A DNA stretch of 10,752 bases, taken from positions 1 to 10,752 of the forward strand of contig JAEUJR010000132.1 in the NCBI GenBank assembly GCA_016793585.1, in the 5' to 3' direction. Shown here piece by piece: positions 5,614 to 10,752 of this stretch. The stretch comes from Archangium sp. GTDB lineage: Bacteria > Myxococcota > Myxococcia > Myxococcales > Myxococcaceae. The notes beneath the pieces are model-generated. The model made no database searches. It was not told the DNA's origin and was given only the letters and a program-made list of their open reading frames with translations. The translations under genes were made by a program, and so were the position numbers. Each line of letters starts with the position of its first letter. The first letter of the stretch is position 1.

Positions 5614-8600
5614 AGCGAATCCTCCGGCTCGTCATTGTTGGAATTGCTCTTCGTTGGAGCTGGCGTCGTCTTCGTCGGACCGGGTTTGGGTTTCTCGGCC
5701 TTCGGCTCGGGCTTCGGCTCCTCCTTCTTGGGCGGCGGCAAGGTGTCGGGATCTTCACCCTTCACCGAAGCGACGTTCTTCCCCTGCACGCCCGAGGTGT
5801 TGCTCTTCAGCTCGGCAGCCTTTTCGGGCGAAATGACAGGAATGGTCTGAATGGTGGTCAGCAGCCCCTGCCCCATCGACGCGGCGTTGTAGCCGTCCTC
5901 CATCTTCAGCTCGAAGGTCTCTTCACCCATCTTCGGGAACTGCTCAGGCTTGTACTTGCTGCGCAGCATGTCGAGCGCCTTGGACGAGCAGGGATTGAAG
6001 ACGTCGAGTTCCTGGCTCTTGGTCACGGTCGCCGCGAACGCTTCGGCCGCCTTCTCGCGCACGGGCGCCGCCTGCTGCTCGAACTGCGCCTTCACCTCGA
6101 TGAGCAGCTCGTCAGGAATGCCCTTGGGCACGGGTGGGTTCGCGAGCGCTTCGGCGAACTGGTCGTACGCCATGCCGATGCGCGCGAGGGCGCAGATGGC
6201 AGGGTCGGCAGACTTGAACTGCACCGTCTTGGTGTACGTCTTCTGAATCTCTTCGAGCGCCTTCGCCTTGGTGGCGATGGAGCCCTTGAGCTCGCCGATG
6301 TTCTGCATGGCCGACCAGCGCAGCTTCAGGTTCGAGTACCGTTTGTAATCGTCTTCGTTCATCACGAACGAGGCGCGCGCGACGGCGTCGAGGGCCTGAA
6401 TGTCGAGGGCCTCCTTCTGCTTCTTGTTGAGCTTCTCGTGGTAGTCGAGGATGCGAACGAAGATCTTCCGCGCGCCGGTGTTGTTCTTCAGCTTCTCTTC
6501 GAAGATCGACGCGATGCGGCCCTCGGCCCAGAGCAGCTTGCTGGGGTCCTTGATCTGGTCCTTCTCGTACTCCTCGTAGAGCTTCTGCGCCTTGGTCCAC
6601 AGGCCCATCTTCTCGTGCAGGTCGATGATCGACTTGGTCACCGCCTCGGCGTCCTTCGACTTGGGCCACAGCTCGAGATACTTCTCGCGGTTCTTCAGCG
6701 CCTGCTTGTACTGGCCGAGGCCGTCGCGGAAGACGCCGGCGTTGTACAGCGCGTCCTGGGCCTTCTGCTCTTCCCACACCTGCTCGACCTGCGGCGGAGC
6801 GTCACCCTTCTTCGCCTTCGGTGCCGCCTTCTTGCCAGCTGGGCCTTTGCTCTTCTCGTAGTTGGCCGTGTAGCGCTCGTAGTGATCAGCGGCGTCGTCG
6901 AAGTCGGCGATGGCCTCGTAGCCCTCGGCGAGCGCGTAGAGCGTCTTCGGCACGTACTGCGACTTCGGGTACTTCTGAATGAGCTGCTTTCGCACCTCGA
7001 TGGCGCGGTCGAGCATCTTCGCGTTGAAGAAGTCGATCGACGCGTTGTACAGCGCCTTGTCGGCAAGATCGCTCTTCGGCCAGTCCTGCACGAAAGTCAT
7101 GTAGGCATCGGCAGCCTTGCCATACTCGTTCTTGGCTTCGAGCTGGTTGATGAGCTTGAATGACGACTGCTCGATCAGCTTGGCGAGGTCTTCACGGAAC
7201 TTGCCGGTCGCGAGCTTCTCCTCGGCGTAGAACTTCTTCGACCACTCGTTCACCTTCGCCCAGTCCTGGAGAATGTTGTACGAGTCGAGAACCAGGTTGG
7301 CCGCGATCTCACCTGCGCGGTCGCCGTTCTCGAACTTGTAGTCAGGGTACTTGAGCGCGATGTCTGCGAAGCGAGCCACGGCTTCGTCGAGGTAGTTGTA
7401 GTCGTAGTAGATCTTCGCGGCCTTGTAGGCGATCTCGACCTTCTTATCGCCCTTCTCCACGTACTTGAGGTACCGCTCACACGCTTCGAGCAGCGCCTGC
7501 TTCGTGAGCGGAATGGCCGCCTTCTTCGAGGGGTCGCCGCCGCCCGACGGCGCCTTGCCACCGTCGGCCGTGGCTTCTTCCTTCACCACCGAGTCCCACG
7601 CGAGAATCGAGTTGTACGCGGCGTTGTTCATCCACTTTCCGGGTTTGCCCGGAGCGCCGTCTTCACCCTTCTTCTCGACGCGGCCCACGTCGGTCATCAT
7701 CACGCGCGTGTATTCTTCTGCGGCGCGCTTGTATTTGTTCAGGTTGTCGTTGAGCAATTCTGCCCAGAAGAAGCGCAGGTCGTAGGCCTTGGGGCTCTCG
7801 GGGAAGAGCGTGAGGTAGTCGGCGTACACCTCGTTCGCGAAGCCGAAGGTCTCGTCGTCGCGGGTCTTCTTCGCTTCGTTGTGCCAGTTGACCGCGAGGT
7901 TCGAGATGGTGCGCTCGGACAGCTCGCGCGCCTCATCGAGCGCCTTCTTGTCCTTGTCGTCCATCTTCGTGTTGCCCTTGAGGACGTCGTCCATGATCTT
8001 CACGAGGCGGCGAACCTGCGTGACGGTCTGGCGCTTGTTGCCGGCGCGCATGACGCAGTCGACGATCTTGCCCTGGAAGCCGGGAGCGTCTGGAGCCGTC
8101 GGGCGCTCCTTGATGAGCGCATCGAAGGTGACCGCCGCTTCGCGATCCTTGCCGTCGTCGTAATAGAGGTTCGCAAGCTGCTTCATCATCATCCGCAGGT
8201 CTTCGGCCTTGTCGGCCAGCTTGCTGAAGCGCTCCTTCGCGTCGCTCGGGGCACCACCACCACGCGAGAAGGCGCGCACGTAGTCACCACGCGCTTCCTT
8301 CACGAGGCCGGCGCGGCGTGACTTGCCCTTGCCTTCCACCTCTTCGGTGCCAGACATCTTCGCGTAGAGGACCACCGTCTTGAACTGGTCCATGGCCTTC
8401 TCGTAGTCGGCCATGTTGAAATAACACCAACCTTGTTTGTACAGCGCGTAGCCGTACACCTGGTTCTCTGGGAACTTCGCGGCATTCTTGTAATTCTCGA
8501 GCGCCTTCTCGAGTTGGTCGCGTTTGCCCTTCGAGCCGTTGAAATAGAACTCGGCGACGGCAAGGTAGGCGTCAGGCAGGTATTTCGACTTCTGGTATTT

Positions 8601-9230
8601 CTCGATGAGTCGTTTGTACGAAGCGAGCGCCTTCTTCTGGTTCTTCTCGTCGGAAGAATCCATCAGGTTGAGGCCGAGGAAGTAGAGAACCTCGTCCGTA
8701 CGCTCGTACTCTTTGTACTCTTGAACGATCTGGTAGTACTTCTCGACGGCCTGATCGGCGAACTCCTTCGACTTCGCCATCAGCTCGGCCTTCTCGGCCT
8801 CGGCGCGCTGAATGCCCGCCTCGTCCTTCGAGTTCATCGCCTTGATCTTGTCGTCGTCTTTTCGGTTGGCCTCGAAGAAGAAGTACTTCGACTCTTCCCA
8901 GTAGAGTTCTCCCAGGCGGAACAGCAGCGCCGGCTTCTCTTTCTTGTCGTTCGACAGCTCGATGATCTTCGAGAGGTCGCTGATTTGATCGCGACGCTTG
9001 CTGGCGACCTGCAGTTCGACGTCGAGCCTGAACGTGTCGTACGAAAGCGTGGGCGCGTCTTCTTCCTTCTTCTTCTTGCGCGTGATGTCGCCGGCCAGCG
9101 ACTTGTCGGGCGCGATCGACGTCTCTTTCTTCTTCAGCTCAGTGTCGACGGCCTCCTTCTTCGTTGCGGCTGGCGTCTGCGCGAGCGCGAACGACGACAC
9201 GAGGACGAGACTCGGAATCAATGAACGCAT
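5610..9230 (-). CDS. gltD: Giant periplasmic TPR gliding motility protein GltD (AgmU)
   Basis: From the ATG at 9230 this is 1206 residues. A second in-frame ATG at 9269 would add 13 residues, but the 9230 start places a standard signal peptide at the N-terminus (MRSLIPSLVLVSSFALA, then Q) and has a weak GGGAA seven bases upstream, so I prefer it. The mature protein is largely alpha-helical with many degenerate TPR-like repeats (for example ALYKQGWCYFNMADYEKAMD, KAAKIYYDYNYLDEAVARF, LYALAEGYEAIADFDDAADH, YNAGVFRDGLGQYKQAL), a Lys/Glu-rich start, and a disordered Pro/Lys/Glu tail of about 50 residues ending DEPEDSL. Size, architecture and order before gltE fit GltD/AgmU of M. xanthus, a large TPR protein of the periplasmic gliding complex that has also been reported in the cytoplasm. 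It is the first gene of the block and probably driven by the promoter at 9330-9359. Confidence 0.85.
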   Translation of the reverse strand: MRSLIPSLVLVSSFALAQTPAATKKEAVDTELKKKETSIAPDKSLAGDITRKKKKEEDAPTLSYDTFRLDVELQVASKRRDQISDLSKIIELSNDKKEKPALLFRLGELYWEESKYFFFEANRKDDDKIKAMNSKDEAGIQRAEAEKAELMAKSKEFADQAVEKYYQIVQEYKEYERTDEVLYFLGLNLMDSSDEKNQKKALASYKRLIEKYQKSKYLPDAYLAVAEFYFNGSKGKRDQLEKALENYKNAAKFPENQVYGYALYKQGWCYFNMADYEKAMDQFKTVVLYAKMSGTEEVEGKGKSRRAGLVKEARGDYVRAFSRGGGAPSDAKERFSKLADKAEDLRMMMKQLANLYYDDGKDREAAVTFDALIKERPTAPDAPGFQGKIVDCVMRAGNKRQTVTQVRRLVKIMDDVLKGNTKMDDKDKKALDEARELSERTISNLAVNWHNEAKKTRDDETFGFANEVYADYLTLFPESPKAYDLRFFWAELLNDNLNKYKRAAEEYTRVMMTDVGRVEKKGEDGAPGKPGKWMNNAAYNSILAWDSVVKEEATADGGKAPSGGGDPSKKAAIPLTKQALLEACERYLKYVEKGDKKVEIAYKAAKIYYDYNYLDEAVARFADIALKYPDYKFENGDRAGEIAANLVLDSYNILQDWAKVNEWSKKFYAEEKLATGKFREDLAKLIEQSSFKLINQLEAKNEYGKAADAYMTFVQDWPKSDLADKALYNASIDFFNAKMLDRAIEVRKQLIQKYPKSQYVPKTLYALAEGYEAIADFDDAADHYERYTANYEKSKGPAGKKAAPKAKKGDAPPQVEQVWEEQKAQDALYNAGVFRDGLGQYKQALKNREKYLELWPKSKDAEAVTKSIIDLHEKMGLWTKAQKLYEEYEKDQIKDPSKLLWAEGRIASIFEEKLKNNTGARKIFVRILDYHEKLNKKQKEALDIQALDAVARASFVMNEDDYKRYSNLKLRWSAMQNIGELKGSIATKAKALEEIQKTYTKTVQFKSADPAICALARIGMAYDQFAEALANPPVPKGIPDELLIEVKAQFEQQAAPVREKAAEAFAATVTKSQELDVFNPCSSKALDMLRSKYKPEQFPKMGEETFELKMEDGYNAASMGQGLLTTIQTIPVISPEKAAELKSNTSGVQGKNVASVKGEDPDTLPPPKKEEPKPEPKAEKPKPGPTKTTPAPTKSNSNNDEPEDSL

Positions 9231-9282
9231 GGGGCTGTTCCCGAAAGAAGGGCGGGTACGCAAAAGCATCGTGGCGCTACGA

Positions 9283-9303
9283 ACGAGGCGAAAGGCGCCT
9301 CGT
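9283..9303 (-). promoter_or_regulatory. 8-bp hairpin in the gltD leader
   Basis: ACGAGGCG (9283-9290) and CGCCTCGT (9296-9303) pair perfectly around a 5-base loop, between the proposed promoter and the gltD start. An AAGGAG lies just upstream of the stem on the minus strand with no good start codon after it. The hairpin may stabilise the mRNA 5' end, attenuate transcription, or be a second terminator for the upstream unit. Confidence 0.35.
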
Positions 9304-9323
9304 CTCCTTCAACCCTTTGAGAG

Positions 9324-9370
9324 GCGCGGATTGTCGCCGCTCAGCGAGCGGAAGGTCAAGCAATCCGCGC
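9324..9370 (-). terminator. Nested inverted repeat after the upstream gene, probable terminator overlapping the gltD promoter
   Basis: Outer arms GCGCGGATTG (9324-9333) and CAATCCGCGC (9361-9370) are a perfect 10-bp inverted repeat. Between them CCGCTC (9337-9342) and GAGCGG (9346-9351) form a 6-bp stem with a 3-base loop. It begins 13 bases after the stop of the upstream gene, where a terminator is expected, but no T-run follows. The same bases contain the -35 and -10 elements proposed for gltD, so it may instead, or also, be an operator. Confidence 0.45.
9330..9359 (-). promoter_or_regulatory. Sigma70-like promoter for gltD
   Basis: On the minus strand TTGACC (9359-9354; five of six consensus bases) is separated by 18 bases from GACAAT (9335-9330; four of six). 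Transcription would start near 9323, giving a leader of about 93 bases before the gltD ATG at 9230. The spacer contains the 6-bp inverted repeat at 9337-9351. It is the best match I found upstream of the glt block; the assignment is by eye. Confidence 0.4.
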
Positions 9371-9383
9371 GAGTGCGTGCGAG

Positions 9384-10214
9384 CTATCGCCCGAGCAGCT
9401 CGAGCAGCGCCCTCGCCCGCCCCACCTTGCGCACATCGTCTCCAACGCGCACCACGAGCTCGACCGAGGGGTCCCGCACGATCAACGACTTGAGCAACCA
9501 GGGCTCGACGTCGGCGGGCACTTCGACACGCGTGCCGGCTCCGCAGGGAAACACCCCCGCGCTCACCGCCAGCAACGTCGCCACGTGCAGCTCGGCCGAT
9601 GGCTCGCCAGGGTCTCGCGTCGCGCAGTCGCGGGGCAGGAGCAGCCCGGGGGCGAGCACCACCGTCTTCCGGCCCGGCAGCGTCTTGAAGCGGATCCACT
9701 GCAGCAGGTCGATCGACTCGGCAGGCGCCCACCGAATGAAGGTCGGCCTCTGGGCGAGCAGCCACCCGTGCTTCACCTCGTCGAGGCTTCCCGTCACCTC
9801 GAGTGCGAGCGCACGCGAGCCCCGCACCGTCGCGAGGGAGGAATTGGCGTCGAGCGAGAGCCAGAGCCCAGCGCGCGGACTCTTCTTGAGCGCCTTGCCG
9901 TCGATCGCAGCGACGGGAGTGCGCAGCTGCACGAAGCTCGATTCGAAGCGGTTGAGCGTCTCGAGCGTCGACTCGCGGAGCGTGTTCGAGCCCGTCGTCA
10001 GCCACAGCACCACCTGCGGCTTCGCCAGCGCGCGCAGCACGTCGGGCTCGAGCTCTTCGCTGGCCACGACGTGAACCCGAACGGAGCGCCCGACGATGAC
10101 GTCAGGGCTCTCGACGGGAACAGGCCGTTGGTTCTGCGCGAAGGCCGCGAAGCCTCCGAGCATCACCGCGACGACGAGGCTACTGGTTCTTCTCGATCCA
10201 CTTCGCGAACGCAT
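9384..10214 (-). CDS. Unrecognised exported protein, overlapping the FecR-domain gene
   Basis: The 276-residue product starts at an ATG inside the end of the FecR-domain gene, overlapping it by 35 bp, with AGAGG about 13 bases upstream; an ATG at 10163 is an alternative but would cut the signal peptide. Residues 1-26 form a signal peptide with an Arg-rich n-region (MRSRSGSRRTSSLVVAVMLG, then GFAAFA) and cleavage before QNQ. There is no lipobox, no second membrane segment and no repeats. The mature part of about 250 residues appears mixed alpha/beta, with two Cys (RDCATRD and FPCGAG) that could form a disulfide in the periplasm. I recognise no family. The tight overlap suggests it is co-translated with the FecR-domain protein and may act with it in the envelope. 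Whether this pair has anything to do with gliding is unknown; a strong inverted repeat separates it from gltD. Confidence 0.75.
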   Translation of the reverse strand: MRSRSGSRRTSSLVVAVMLGGFAAFAQNQRPVPVESPDVIVGRSVRVHVVASEELEPDVLRALAKPQVVLWLTTGSNTLRESTLETLNRFESSFVQLRTPVAAIDGKALKKSPRAGLWLSLDANSSLATVRGSRALALEVTGSLDEVKHGWLLAQRPTFIRWAPAESIDLLQWIRFKTLPGRKTVVLAPGLLLPRDCATRDPGEPSAELHVATLLAVSAGVFPCGAGTRVEVPADVEPWLLKSLIVRDPSVELVVRVGDDVRKVGRARALLELLGR

Positions 10215-10752
10215 CGCGCTTGGCGGCCTCTTCGAACTGCGCGACGTCCCAGAGGTCGACGCCCACCGCGATCTGCTGATTCTGCTGCAGATCGACGAAC
10301 TTCTTCTCCCACTCCGCGGCGCTGATCTCGGTCGGCCCGGCCACCTGCACCCGCTCGCCCTTCTTCTTCGGCGGCGGAGGCGTGGCGCCAGTCGACGCCT
10401 TCGCGACCTCGGCCGACGGCTTGATGTTCACGACGCCTTCGACGATGCGAACGATCGACGCTTTGCGTGCCTTGGGGGGCTTCGCGGCGGTCACCATCTT
10501 GTCTGCGTCGATGCGGAAGATCGTGCCACGAACACCGGCGACCGCGCGTTCGGTCGAGACCTCGTAGCCGCCACCGCCGAGCGCCTTCTTCACCTTCGTC
10601 CACAGGCTGCCCGACTGCAGAAACGCCTTGAAGCCCTTGCGCTCCTGGCCCTGGAACTCGGCCTCGGTGATCTCGAGCTTCGAGGCGGGCGCGAGCATGA
10701 TGATGCTCTCGTCGGTGAGCAGCAGCTTCAGGTTGCCGCTCTGCACGTCGAT
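10180..10752 (-). CDS. FecR-domain protein, 3' part (5' end beyond the window)
   Basis: The frame is open to the right edge, giving the last 190 residues. The first in-window start codon is a GTG at 10746, but the reading continues through it (IDVQSGNLKLLL), so the true start is outside. The visible part carries the FecR signature: a beta-rich stretch (LKLLLTDESIIMLAPASKLEI), then SGSLWTKV and the hallmark YEVSTERAVAGVRGTIFRI, followed by IVRIVEGVVNI. The region after this holds a short Pro/Lys-rich linker (TPPPPKKKGERV) and a helical C-terminus (WEKKFVDLQQNQQ to FAKWIEKNQ). FecR domains occur in sigma-factor regulators of iron uptake and, in myxobacteria and other delta-proteobacteria, in many stand-alone exported proteins, often with LysM or TPR partners. 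With no sigma-factor gene visible here, the stand-alone envelope type seems more likely. Confidence 0.8.
   Translation of the reverse strand: MDVQSGNLKLLLTDESIIMLAPASKLEITEAEFQGQERKGFKAFLQSGSLWTKVKKALGGGGYEVSTERAVAGVRGTIFRIDADKMVTAAKPPKARKASIVRIVEGVVNIKPSAEVAKASTGATPPPPKKKGERVQVAGPTEISAAEWEKKFVDLQQNQQIAVGVDLWDVAQFEEAAKRDAFAKWIEKNQ

Noticed and set aside
8998..10074. A long open frame on the plus strand (358 codons) and several other plus-strand frames over 200 codons opposite gltD, gltE and gltG
   Set aside because: They are antisense to genes with clear domains and signal peptides, their products are rich in Arg, Ser, Leu or Val without family features, and long spurious frames are common opposite GC-rich genes.

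Overview
The window is high-GC DNA with strongly G/C-ended codons, and every gene I can support lies on the minus strand. Gene content and order match a myxobacterium (Myxococcota). The five recognisable core genes fit one of the two chromosomal clusters for the Glt part of the Agl-Glt gliding (A-motility) machine of Myxococcus xanthus, in the order gltD (agmU), gltE (aglT), gltF (cglF), gltG (pglI), gltH (cglE). I recognised these families from sequence features and order; no database search was run.

Reading in the direction of transcription (high to low coordinates): (1) 10752-9384 holds the 3' part of a FecR-domain gene and an overlapping gene for an unrecognised exported protein. (2) 9383-9231 is a dense intergenic region with a nested inverted repeat, a sigma70-like promoter and an 8-bp leader hairpin. 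(3) 9230-1406 is the main glt block: a very large periplasmic TPR protein (GltD), a TPR lipoprotein whose start overlaps the gltD stop by 4 bp (GltE), two small exported proteins that look like diverged paralogues (the second best fits GltF/CglF), and the inner-membrane FHA-TM-TonB-like protein GltG. (4) 1379-1338 is a strong hairpin just after gltG. (5) 1304-909 is an unrecognised small cytoplasmic protein. (6) 857-186 is an outer-membrane beta-barrel protein (GltH/CglE). (7) 104-1 is the start of a Gly/Arg-rich protein that runs off the window.

Together the glt products span the envelope. GltG sits in the inner membrane with a cytoplasmic FHA domain and a periplasmic TonB-like end, GltD/E/F are periplasmic or lipid-anchored, and GltH is in the outer membrane. 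In the M. xanthus model this scaffold passes energy from the AglRQS proton channel to the cell surface at focal adhesions. AglRQS, gltA/B/C/K and gltI/J are not in this window.

The core system is known. The less expected points are the duplicated gltF-like gene, the extra soluble gene between gltG and gltH, inverted repeats that enclose the ribosome-binding site or start codon of several distal genes, and a shared DEPxDxL C-terminus on GltD and GltE. No tRNA, rRNA, CRISPR array or mobile element was seen, and no gene-free stretch exceeds 300 bases.
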